DNA of 64,000 nt, from contig OZ020270.1 of NCBI GenBank assembly GCA_963971225.1, forward strand, positions 18,833,488 through 18,897,487, given 5' to 3'. The stretch is from Melieria omissa. Lineage: Eukaryota > Arthropoda > Insecta > Diptera > Ulidiidae. This document shows, in pieces, positions 42,863 through 53,401 of the stretch (positions are counted from its first letter, which is position 1; each line of letters opens with the position of its first letter). The notes below the pieces were generated by a model, which had not been told where the DNA came from, ran no database searches, and was given only the letters and a program-made list of their open reading frames with translations. Position numbers and translations under genes: made by a program.

Positions 42863-43377
42863 AGCGGCCTTTAGACGGTCGCACATGTCCGCAATCATGT
42901 GCGGCGCGACGAGAAGAATGACCGTGTAAACGCAAGAAATTCGTGTCGTCGGACATGTGCGACGGTTTTCAAAATTTTTTGATTTCTCTGTCGGCGCGAC
43001 GCACATGTGCGACCGTGTAAACGGCTGTGTGACACACATAGTGCATTTTTTCATTCGATCGGTGGACAGCGAGCAGTGAGGATGGCGTCGCAAAAAAATG
43101 AAATATTGTGGAAGGAGTTCTTTGAGGTGTATAGACACAATCCCGAACTGTGAGAAGTAAAAGGTGAAGATTATAAAAATAAAAATTAAAAGAAACGCAG
43201 CATAGAGGTGCTTTTATGCAAATTTAAAGAAATTGATGCGAAAGCGCATACCATGTTGCTTCGTTGGCAGCAGCGAGACAACTGAAGTGTGCGCACATGT
43301 GTGACCGTGTAAACGCTCATCATACATTTCCCCCATCGCACATGATTGCAAACATGTGCGACCGTCTAAAGGCCGCT
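42863..43377 (+). mobile_element. Nested Harbinger-like element with a MADF remnant
   Basis: TIR AGCGGCCTTTAGACGGTCGC at both ends, continuing through ACATG and GCAATCATGTGCG. ATC is duplicated on both sides (42860-42862, 43378-43380). Inside, from 43081, MASQKNEILWKEFFEVY reads like the start of a MADF domain and then breaks. 515 bp. Confidence 0.78.
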
Positions 43378-43913
43378 ATCAGTGTTGCATGAAGTTCCTC
43401 GTAAAAGTAATTGAAAACAGGGTTGACAACAGAAATCAGGTAGTTTAACGGGGCATATAATTTTTGAATTTGAATTTAAATCAAAAGTTGTCTGAAAATG
43501 CTTGAGAACATTTCAGTAAAGATATTAAAGGAGATCGCGAAGTCATTGAGTAACATATAAATACATTTATGTCTCAATGATATTTACACAATCGACTCGT
43601 TATAGTGCAAGCTGACTACTTCTTAAGAATAATTACTTTTGATTGGCAATCCTGACAGAAAACTGGCAGAAAGAAGGTAAGAATTTGCAGTTTCCTTTTT
43701 TACATTAAATTATTTGGATATTAAACTAATATTATAATTTCAGTATCTTCAAACCGGACCACAAACAAAAGGCGCAACAGCAATAAATTAAAAAGCAGAA
43801 CCGCAGAAAGCAAGATAAGTAATATTTGTTTAATATGAATAAGAGAAGTTTTGCAAACCGTGTGAGCAAAGAAAAGCGCAATTTCGAGATAGCTGTAAAG
43901 AAGTTTAAAAATC

Positions 43914-45689
43914 GTGATGCCTCGTGCGGAATGCAATGATTATAGTAATGATGTGTGCTTAGAGGAGTTTGAGGGAACTGTGTCTGCGTCCTCAGAGTCA
44001 GTGGAGTCCATATTGTCCGAACAGAACAATGAAACCATAGAAAAGTCGTGGGAGTTAAAGCAGTGGGCAATTAGAAATAATATCGCGCAAAATGCAGTAA
44101 CGGATTTATTGAAAAAAGTAGGAATTCATGATTTCCCTGGGTCAGCTAAAACGCTGCTAGGTACAAGCAGGGAAAAGGTAGATATTAAGCAGATGTCGCA
44201 TGGTGAATTTATATATTTAGGTATTCAATCATATTTCAGTTCACAGTCATTTAGCTATTTAGATGAAATAAGTGAAATTTTGATTGACATAGGAATTGAC
44301 GGACTAAAATTATTTATAAGCTCAAACAGAGTCTTATGGCCAATATTAGGGGCAATGGTAGGTTTTCCAAAAGAAAGCCCTTTTGTCATAGCGTGTTATT
44401 CTGGCATGGAAAAACCTCCTAGCATAGATGACTTTGTCAGGGAAATGTGCGAAGAAGTTATCATTTTAAGAGAAAACGGTCTTAAATGAGGATTAAATGA
44501 AGGCGTAAAGAAATTTAATATACGTTTGTTTACTTGCGATTCGCCAGCTCGCGCCTTTGTTACGAGTGTGCAATCGCACAATGGAAAAAGTGGATGTCCT
44601 AAATGTTGTCAGGTAGGAGAGTATGTAAACAGAAGGGTTTGCTTTTCGACAGTTGTTCAAACTTTAAGAACAGACTTATCGTTTGAACTTAGAGCAGACC
44701 CGTCTCACCACAGTTTTCCTTTCAAAGATAGTAAGAGTCTTTTGGAGCTTTCAAGATTTGGGATGGTGTCTCAGTTTCCATTGGATGTTATGCACCTCGT
44801 CGACTTGGGTGTGTGCAAAAAGCTTATTCAGCTATTGATAAAGAAAGGCAACGTTACAAAAATGAACGACAAAATTAAATCTCTAGCCAATTTCATTCCG
44901 ACTGAATTCGGACGAATTTCGCGTAGTTTAGATGAAGTCAGTAACTGGAAGTCAACAGAGTTTAGACAATTTTTGTTGTATTCGGGGATTTTCGTGTTAA
45001 AAGATTGTATTCATACTGATTCATACTATCACTTTTTATTACTTCATGCTGGAATTAGACTTTTATCCTGTGAAAGATCATGTAGAGTAGAAGCAGATGT
45101 CGCGCAAAATATTTTAAACGAATTTGTAGTGTTATTTGCACGTATTTATGGCACACACTTAGTAAGTTTTAATGTTCACGGTTTACTTCATTTGTCAGAT
45201 TGCGTAAAACAGTACGGGCCATTAGATAACTTTTCGGCATATAAATTTGAAAATTGTATGCAATACCTAAAAAAAATAGTAAATAAGCCAAATAAAATCT
45301 TGCAACAAATATCTTTAAGATTGCACGAAAGACAGGACTTTGAGCCAAGCAGAAAATGTGTTTCGTCATTTTATCTAGATAGCAAAAAAGAAAAAGACGC
45401 GTATTGTTTCAGTATAGAAAAAGGGCATTTAAAAATCATAGGTGTTCAAAATGAATCAGGAGAGGAAGTAATGATAGCAAAAAAATTTTTAAAAACAGAG
45501 AATTACTTCACTGAACCATTAGAGTCATCTTCTGGACTAGGAATAGTACTAGGGAGTCAACTTAGCACCGAAACGGTGAACGTCTTTAGAAGAGACATTA
45601 TATATAAGTATTTTTGTATACCAATTTGCAGTAATGCATTTCTTCTCATTCCTCTTTTGCACCATCAGTTTTATGAGTTTTCACATTAG
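43914..45689 (+). pseudogene. En/Spm-like (tnp2-type) transposase with one in-frame TGA
   Basis: One frame of about 590 codons interrupted only by TGA at 44487-44489. Blocks seen in order: IDIGIDGLKLFISSNRVLWPI (first Asp), FTCDSPARAFVTSV with HNGKSGCPKC (second Asp and zinc-binding Cys), FPLDVMHLVDLGVCKKLI (third acidic block), and NVHGLLHLSDCVKQYGPLDN with FENCMQYLKKIV (the DUF4218-like C-terminal part). In the family this enzyme cuts at the CACTA-type ends. A 5' untranslated exon with donor GAAGGTAAG (43675) and acceptor TTTCAG (43742) precedes it, and the same intron is seen in the copy at 47950-48030. The TGA could be a single mutation or an assembly error. Confidence 0.8.
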
Positions 45690-45749
45690 AATTTCATTAG
45701 TTTTATATAAGTACCACTAATAAATGTATTTTATTATTTTAAAGATAAG

Positions 45750-46949
45750 AATGGACCTATTGAGCGAAATTTTCAGTGATGACATGCCGTCCTGCTCAAA
45801 GTTTGTGTGCAGCCCGAAAAAAAGTCTGTAGGCCAAAATTACTATCTTAATTTTTTGGACTGATTTTCCGTATTTTATCTAACAGCGTCTGTGCCAATAT
45901 GGAGAAAGAGGTTCACTACAACTGAGCCCCGCTTTTCAACTACCACTCCACTGAAAACAAAAAGAGATGCAGAAAATTCATCAGGTAAACTTAATCTTGA
46001 CTCTAAAACTGTAATGGAAGTATTTATGTAATTTCGTTTGTTTCAGTGTGTCATAGCCCCCCGAAGCAAAGTGAAAAGTTGAAGCAACGAACACAATTTG
46101 CAGACGGTAAGGAATCAATGCTGTGATTTGAATCAATCTTGTAATTTTTTTTTATAATTAATTTTGATTTCAGAGGTCCTTCAGCAGCTCAAAACCATGA
46201 CTGATATCCTCCGCGACTTGCAACAGCGCATAGAGCGTATAGAAACGTCGCTGGATGGGAAAGTATGAATTTTGTTACTACTTTAATTTATTTGATTATA
46301 CGTTTATAATTTTTTGCAAAATAGGTAGATAAGTCCGAAGTCACGGCGCAAAATAAGATGCTGAGGGAGACAAAAGTTCTCCTCAAACACGTCACCACGT
46401 CAGTGGGAAAAATGACAGGGCAGGTGCAGGATGACAAAATGGTTGAAATTGCAACTGCCCTGCCCATTTCTTCCATTGACGTGGCGATGGATATTGAGGA
46501 GAAGTTAAAAAAAAGAGACTACGAGGAAGCAATGGTTGTTTATTTTCAGTTGTAGTGAAGAAAGAGTAATTATAATGTATTTTTATTTTGTTTGCTTTTC
46601 TTGCAGACTTCCCACTTTTACTCATTGAAGGGTGCTACGGGAAATGTCGACACACTGCTTCGCCAAATTTTCACGGACGAGCTGATGCTGCTTTTTAACT
46701 GGGATGGAAGGTGTGAAAAGCGGGCGCTCAGTACCTTGAAAGTGATCGATATTTTGTTTGGTATTTATATTTTTAATTCAATAACTAATATGCACATTAT
46801 AACAATCATTATAATTTTACGTTCTGTTTCCAGGTATTTTCAAAGAGCAAGGACGCACACAATTTGAGCAAGCGGTAAAGAGGGGGGTTGCATTAAGTCA
46901 CCATAGGTTTAAGCAAAAAAAGTTTATCAATAAATGTAAAGTAGTTTAA
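45750..46949 (+). CDS. DUF4806 protein of the En/Spm-like element, seven exons
   Basis: Starts MDLLSEIFSDDMPSCSKF at 45750. The proposed exons after the first are 45886-45984, 46047-46106, 46174-46262, 46325-46534, 46607-46760 and 46834-46949, each with GT..AG; the first donor (near 45824) is the least sure. The middle (QLKTMTDILRDLQQRIERI) is a coiled coil. The C-terminal part SLKGATGNVDTLLRQIF, LMLLFNWDGRCEKRAL is a DUF4806 domain, known from multicopy animal proteins of unknown function. The gene is 60 bp downstream of the transposase in the same direction and lies inside the TIRs, so it is probably the accessory (DNA-binding or regulatory) protein of the element, as tnpA is in plants. That role is inference. 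Confidence 0.68.
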
Positions 46950-47844
46950 ATTCTAAGTTCTGTTTATGTTGAAATCATATTTATTTATTTAATTCTGCAT
47001 TTAATTTTTATTTTTTTAATATTTTTGATTTGCATATTGAATTAATCGTTTTGTTTGTTTCTTTAATTTAAGTAATAATACTTGTTTGCTGTTTATTTAT
47101 TCTTAATGTAAATCAAAATAATGTTAATTGAATATTGTTTTTGTTGTTGTTAAACTTTGTTGCATAAACGTATTGAAATCAATCCGAACAAAAATAAAAA
47201 CGAGCGATTTTTAATCAAAAACCTGAATTTTTTCAATATTGAGTATTGGTCATGAATGACCGATTTATACATAACATTGTGACCGATTTTTGCATCAGCA
47301 TTTCAGTCAGCCATTTCGGCACATGACCGGTCAACTGACTGACAATCCTATCAGGAGTAGGTGAGATAGCTATACAAACCTAAATATTTGGGGATTGGAA
47401 TACGTATGAGTTAGAGCAGAGCAGAAACACTTTGCACTGAAGCACGCGTTATACTTTTCTTAATATGCAAAAGGTGTGTGTTAGAGTGAAACAAAAACTC
47501 ACACGTACACGAGAGTTTCGGTCAGTTTTTTCACACCGCCTGTACAAAAATGATAGAAACTTTGTTCGGAGAGCTGACCGAAACTTCGGTCAGGCATGTC
47601 GGTCATATGACTGATCATATGACCGTCACTGTTCTTGTAGGGACATTTGCATGAAATTTGGCCCATATGAGACAATATATCGCTGCAATTTGTCTTTCAT
47701 TTAAACTGAAACAAGCCATTTGACAACCATAGAAACATTAATTGCTTATACACGCATGTGTAAGAATGAGACAACAATAGAAACAACTGCTGACAAGAAC
47801 TCGCATCGGAGTTAATATAAATCATTAAGAGCCGTCGGCTGCCA

Positions 47845-47918
47845 TAGCTACGAAGCTCAGCTGGCTAACGCGCGCGCCGCGAGTCAAATACGACGCGCGA
47901 GCCCAAGTTCAAACTCCG
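47845..47918 (+). repeat. tRNA-like segment
   Basis: GAAGCTCAGCTGGCTAACG (A box) and AAGTTCAAACTCC (B box) 40 bp apart. A SINE head or tRNA pseudogene; it lies directly upstream of the conserved 5' exon. Confidence 0.5.
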
Positions 47919-48196
47919 TTGTTTCAAACGCCGAAAAAAAGAAAAACAGAAAGGAAGGTAAGAAATCGAATTAAAATTTAATTTAAATAATATTATTTGA
48001 ATATTTAAATAACTCTGCACTTTTCAGTAACTTCAATATTGGGCCATAACAAGTACCGAAGCGCAAGACCAAGGAAGCCGATGCCAATGATGTCGCGCTA
48101 AGCAAACGCCTTCGATTGCGACAATATGGGGTCATCCAAGCAGGACCGCAAATGCACTTTTTTCAATTCAATTTTTTTTTTAATTATTTTACTTAA

Positions 48197-48542
48197 CCCT
48201 TCAATTCCCATGTCCAAAATAGTGAAAAAGAAAATTTTCTTTTTATATAAAATAACTTAGATACGTTTGGATAAGACAAAAAAATACATAAAAAATGTTT
48301 AAACTACCCTCATTTTTATATTGAAAGAAACCATACAAACTCGCACTGTAGTTAACTACGCGTGAAACAAATGAATAAATTTGACAAATGACGTTTCGCT
48401 AGTGTTGCTAGGAAAATTAAATAAACAAGTACTACTAATTGACTTTGCTATACAAGTGTTAGAATTTCAAAATAAAAGCCTGTGTGGTAGGAAAAAAATA
48501 TTAAGCATCTGTCACCTACAGGTGACACTGGGAATTGAAGAG
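48197..48542. mobile_element. piggyBac-like MITE
   Basis: TTAA at 48193-48196 and 48543-48546; ends CCCTTCAATTCCCA and, inverted, CTCTTCAATTCCCA. A palindrome TGTCACCT..AGGTGACA lies 3 bp from the right TIR. No coding. Confidence 0.85.
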
Positions 48543-48792
48543 TTAAATTAATTTAAAATAAATTCAGACAGAAGTAACAGCAAACGGTTTTTCCAAAAAA
48601 TTTCAATAAAAACCTGCATTTTTGCAATATTGAGTATTTGTCATGAATGACAGATTTATACATCACATTGTGACCGATATTTGCATCAGCATTTCAGTCA
48701 GTAATTTCGGCACATGATCGGTCAACTGACTGGCATTTCCATTTTTTTCGGTGTTTGCTGCAACACCGAAAAAAAAACAAGTTTGCTGCAAC

Positions 48793-48851
48793 GGTGATTT
48801 GAACTCGCGGAGTCTTGACTCGCGGCCAACGCACTAGCCGCTGAGCTACGG
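48793..48851 (-). repeat. tRNA-like segment inserted in the repeat
   Basis: Minus strand: TAGCTCAGCGGCTAG (A box) and GAGTTCAAATC (B box). It is absent from the corresponding place in the first copy (between about 47350 and 47365), so it is an insertion specific to this copy. Confidence 0.6.
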
Positions 48852-49129
48852 CGGCTGCCGCGGCGGCGGCGGTGAAATAGCCATTAAAAACTAAATATTT
48901 GGAGGTTGAAATACGTATGCGTTAAAACAGAGCAAACACAGTTCTCTTAATATGCAAAAGGTGTGTGTTAGAGTGAAACAAAAAAACACACGTACACGAG
49001 AGTTTCGGTCAGTTTTTTCACACCGCCTGTACAAAAATGATAGAAACTTTGTTCGGAGAGCTGACCGAAACTTCGGTCAGGCATGTCGGTCATATGACCG
49101 ATCATATGACCATCACTGTTCTTGTAGGG

Positions 49130-50241
49130 CGTTTACTCTTAATTTTTTTTTAAGAGTTTTTAAGTAAATTAGTTCTTGTTATTCGTATTTATTGTTGTTA
49201 TTGCTGATATTGTTTTACGTGGCATAACGGCAAATAATTCTTAATGTCATTGAACGCGAAAAAGCTAAAAGTTTGCTAAGCCTGTTCAAAGTGGCGACGG
49301 GGTGCGGGTGCGGTTGTGGTTGTGTGTAAATGTTTGTGAGTGGGTGTGTCCAAATACATTGTGTTAATATGTACAGCCATTGGGAACGGAAGGAAAAGTG
49401 TGCCGGCTCTCGGCCAGCAACTCGCTGGCGTTTGTGTCACGGTGGACATCGGAACAAACACGAAACTGAAAATAGAAAAGTTGTGCGCGCTAGTTGAAAT
49501 CGCCTACGCGTGGCTCTCTGCTGTGCAAACAAAACCAAAAAAATAAAAACATACAAAAAAACCCATAAAAAAACTAAAAAATCTCCACACTACTTATGTT
49601 ACGATACATCGTACAAAGCTTTGCAACCGTTGTGGTCATTTTTACGATATGGGGCATTTCACGTCAAGCGGACAACCAAAAAAAAGTGAGGTCGTAAAAT
49701 TTGTTTATATTCTGGTCAGTTATACTTCTAGTAGACGTGGATGTGTACACCCATTTTTTTTTCCGTATGATGTTTTTTTGCTGAGTTATGAGCTTTTAAA
49801 AATTCACTAAGAATAAAGTCATGAATTTGTCGATGCTTTTTATCTGTATCAATTAATTTGTAAAAAAAACTAAAAAGTATTGTTTCTGATAGTAAAAAAG
49901 TTGTTGTTTTTTTGTTTTTGTCGAATTCTAAATTTTAATTTTTTTTACGTATAGTAAACCGGAAGTGAAAATTTCAAATCGATGTTTGAAAAACTGCGAC
50001 ACTTTTTTTTTAATTCTTTTAACTTAAATTAAAGGTTTAAATGTACTAATTCTCCACAAAAAAATGAAAACGTGATCTCCAACCGTTTAAGACTTAGAGC
50101 ACATACAGTACATACACATAGCTGAAAATAATGGATTTTTACACAAAATTACATAAATTACGTTACACTTTACTCTCTGTGCCGCCAGGATATATAAAAA
50201 TTGCTCGATATTTGCTTCTAACATGACTTGCATATGTACAA
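49130..50241. other. No recognisable gene
   Basis: GT-rich patch at 49295-49350, then AT-rich sequence with homopolymer runs. ATGTACAA at 50234-50241 is the left target duplication of the next element. Confidence 0.45.
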
Positions 50242-50333
50242 TAGGTTGGAGTGAAAAAATCTATTTCAAAATTTTTAGAAGCTAGTATATTGGAAATGTG
50301 CCAAATGTCCATAGTACCAATCCTGCAAAATTA

Positions 50334-50781
50334 TGATACGATGAGAGATTCTGTGCCGCACTGTACAGGAATGATTTTCTCCGCAGATGAATGTTTTCCA
50401 AGCATACTTTTAGGCATGCACTGTGAAGTACAGCAAAACTGTTATAAATTCGCTTGGTAAAGTCCGATATGGCAAGGATGGTTCTCGAAGAAATGGGCTG
50501 TGCGAGAATGGTCGAGCGCTTTCCAATTAGAAGTTGCAAGAAACTTCGGCGCGATAAGAAAACTGGTATAAAAGCAGCAGTGTGAAGCGCAATGAGTCGA
50601 GTCTGTGTTGAGCAAGCAATGGGGAAACATGCAATAGTAGTAATGTAAAGTAGAACAAGTGCAAATTTGTAAATAAAGCGATTGTTAGTTTTGACTACGT
50701 TGCGCTGGATAACTGAAGTTGTTTTATTTTCAAATACAATCAAAACGAACCGTCGATAACGAACTGTGGAATTTCGTAACA
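50334..50781 (+). mobile_element. Solo LTR inside hAT-like copy 2
   Basis: TGATACG..CGTAACA, 448 bp, with ATTA on both sides (50330-50333, 50782-50785). The matching place in copy 1 (25436-25450, GCAAAATTATATTAG) is the empty site. A TATAAAA box lies at 50567-50573 and AATAAA near 50672. Confidence 0.92.
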
Positions 50782-50953
50782 ATTATATTAGTTTCTTACA
50801 ACTCCTTGAGCGCCCATCACCTAATTGAAATAATTGTTTTTAATCGAAAGAAGTGAAAGTCGTATTTTCAACTCAGTTAAGGATTCAAAATAAAGCTCAA
50901 TAACCTTTGCTTTAGGTTTGCGGTTTTTAAGTTATTAATTGTAGCAGTCCCGA

Positions 50954-52430
50954 TTGAGCGAACAAAAACTTAGATCGGACTCGTCTGACAGTGCTACTGT
51001 CGATATGTACATCACAGATAGAGAATCAGTCGAAAGTAAGCCAAATCAGGATCGCCAATGTCAAAAAATTACTTTCTCTCTGCCTTCCCTCGCTACAGCT
51101 TGTGATCGGACCGGAGTTTCGGACAGATCGGCTGCTGTATTAGCAACATCAGTTCTGCATGATCTTGGTCTCGTATCACCCAACGACCGATCCAAAGTAA
51201 TTGACCGAAGCACAATCCGTCGAGAACGCAGTAAAATTCGAAAGGAACTGAGGCAGAATGGAGACGACCAGTTTGACCACACTCACAAGGGCATAGATGG
51301 ACTATTCCTCGATGGCCGCAAGAATAAAACTTTGACACATGTTCTCAACGTCGACAACAAGTACCACAGAAAACCCATATCGGAAGAACACATAACCATC
51401 AACGCACAGCCGGGTTCTTCGTACTTCAGCCATACGTCTCCGTCATCAGGCTGTAGCAAAGTCAGCCGGTCGCTAGTCATGAGTCCCTAGTTTCAAAGAG
51501 TGAAATGCGAAGACAGAAAATATTAAAGTTGTCGGGTGTGACGGCACAAAAGTAAACACGGAACAAAAATCGGGCATTATTCGTTGCAGTGGCTGATATG
51601 TCTACTCCATGCCAATGAGCTGCCCATGCGCAATCTCTTCCAGTCACTTGATGGCGGGACTACAGGCCCTCATGGATTCTCTGGATCTATCGGAAAGCGG
51701 CTAATGACGTATAGCGAACATTGTGTCCCTTCATTTCAACCAGTTAAACTGGTCGAGCAACTCTCCAATGTGAACCCAAATGAGTTGAGCACAAATAAGC
51801 GGTATCTACTGCAAATGTGCGTCGATCTGGCAGTGAGAACCCTGGGTGCCTGAATCATTCACGATGGCTAACGACGCATCGGTCAATCAAATCCTCCGAT
51901 TGTATGTCAGCGCCAAGAAACCGTCCAAGAATCTGAAAACGTTGGTCACGTTTATCATTCGCGTATATGCTCGGATGTGGTTTGGCATAAAACCCCAGCC
52001 ATCATGCAAAGAGGGAGATAGGCACATTCACCAGATGCTCGTCAAGTCACGTTACCTCAGCCCTAAACTCAAGGGAATCGTTGACCCTGTTATTCACCGT
52101 AACGCGAACTTTGCTCAACCGGAGAATCTGCTCCTGGCCATGATGACGGAACATCGACCACATATACGTGAATTGGGCTTAAGACGAGCGATGAAGGCCA
52201 GAGCTACCACAGTCCCCAGTGAACAAATACGGAGGTTCAAGGTTCCCGCAAAACTTAACCTCGACGCCGTGGAATACTTCGACATGGTTGACTGGGCAGT
52301 CTGCCCTATTTCGGAACCTCCCGTCATCAAAGCCATGACAGACGCTGAGCTCACGGATCTCATCACGACAGAGGTGACTCCAACTTTCATTTTTCCAAAG
52401 TTCCTAAGCAGTTTATACCATGTGTTTATA
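50954..52430 (+). pseudogene. hAT-like transposase remnant, copy 2
   Basis: Readings 50954-51490, 51584-51853 and 51846-52475 cover the middle and C-terminal parts of the enzyme seen at 25888. The Cys-rich N-terminus is deleted, with a join near 50965 (ACAAAAACTTAGATCGGACTCG). The second Asp block is degraded (GTGTGACGGCAC at 51535 is kept but out of frame). A stretch of about 130 bp with the terminal CHTQAVER part is deleted near 52400. At the place where copy 1 has its one-base loss, this copy reads ENLLLAMMTEHRPH through. Confidence 0.8.
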
Positions 52431-52671
52431 ACTTTGACATCATTAAATACTGTAATTATAAGGGTATTTTATTAATAACTGAATTTTAAGATGACTACCT
52501 GTAATGTCGCGTAATACTGTGAAATTAAAAGCTGCGATGGGAGATCAAAAATTGTTTAATTTCTTTCTAATTTTTACACAGCTTTCTATTGATGTATTGG
52601 CAAATTTTGAGATATCTAGCTAATTGATATTCCAAACAAATTTTTTTTTTTGCCATTTTCACTCCAGCCTA

Positions 52672-53401
52672 ATGTACAAAGTCTACGCTAAACATAGGGG
52701 AGTGCCAAATCTTGATGTGTGAGCCTGTGCGTAGGGGCGTAGCCAGAACTTGGTCAGAACTTGGGAGGTTTAAAAATTTTGTTTGCCAGTTTCATACTAC
52801 GTGTTGTTTAAAGTAAACTGCACTTTCCAAATTCGGCATTTTGAGGTGCTTTATGTGACTTAATGCAGTTCAATTTTCATGAAATTAAATTTTTCCTGAT
52901 TTTTAACAAACATTTCATGAAATTTGGTGCACTGGAAACGAAGTTATTGCATCTGAAGTGAAAGTATGTTTTTGTCATCGTACAAAAATAAGCATCAAAC
53001 AAAGTCTCAATATTAAATTTTGTTTAAAAATGTTTGGAGTTCATGAAATGTGGTGGAGTTCTTAAATGGTAAACGGGATTTAAAAACGATTGTTAGATGA
53101 TCACCCACTCGTGTGGTCTTTTTTATATTTATGTTTAGTATCTTGCAGAGTATTTAGCTATGCTGTCGTATAACTGCACAAAATTTAATGTAATTTTCAA
53201 TAACATGAACAAATACTTTTTTTTAGAAAATTTTCTCATGTTTGAACTTGAATTTTGTCATTTTGTATACAAAATTCCTACCCGGGAAACCTCTGGAAAG
53301 AAAATTTCTAATATTTTCCAATGTTGTAAAATAAATCATTTTAGTTAGGCCTTTTATAGATAATACCTTACCCTTTCTAGTAACAGATTGCCCAAATCAT
53401 A
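52672..53401. other. No gene; possible DNA-transposon end
   Basis: TAGGGGCGTAGCCAGAACTTGG at about 52732 resembles ends of insect hAT and similar elements. No partner was found. The rest is AT-rich. Confidence 0.4.

Larger units (their letters stand above)
42459..47642 (+). mobile_element. En/Spm-like (CACTA-type) transposon with two genes
   Basis: The left end CCCTACAAGACG and the right end CTTGTTCTTGTAGGG-like (…GTTCTTGTAGGG) are inverted, sharing CCCTACAAGA, close to the En/Spm terminus. Subterminal CGGTCA/TGACCG words cluster at the right end. Inside are a tnp2-like transposase and a DUF4806 gene in the same direction. No clear 2-3 bp target duplication was seen (ATTT left, ACAT right). 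A Harbinger-like MITE is nested at 42863. Confidence 0.75.
47643..49129 (+). mobile_element. Second, deleted copy of the En/Spm-like family
   Basis: Begins with GCATGAAATTTGGCCCAT (as 42528), keeps the 5' exon and intron (GAAGGTAAG..TTTTCAG near 47956-48030), lacks both genes, and ends with the same right end as 47513-47642 (GTTCTTGTAGGG at 49129). The left TIR is missing at the join with copy A. It contains two tRNA-like segments and a TTAA MITE. Confidence 0.7.
50242..52671 (+). mobile_element. hAT-like transposon, copy 2 (internally deleted)
   Basis: TAGGTTGGAGTGAAAA at the left and TTTTCACTCCAGCCTA at the right, with the 8-bp duplication ATGTACAA (50234-50241, 52672-52679). Same family as 25355-28405. 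It has lost the first third of the transposase and carries a solo LTR. Confidence 0.88.

Noticed and set aside
50282..50782. 166-codon minus-strand reading
   Set aside because: It lies wholly in a solo LTR with defined edges and TSD.
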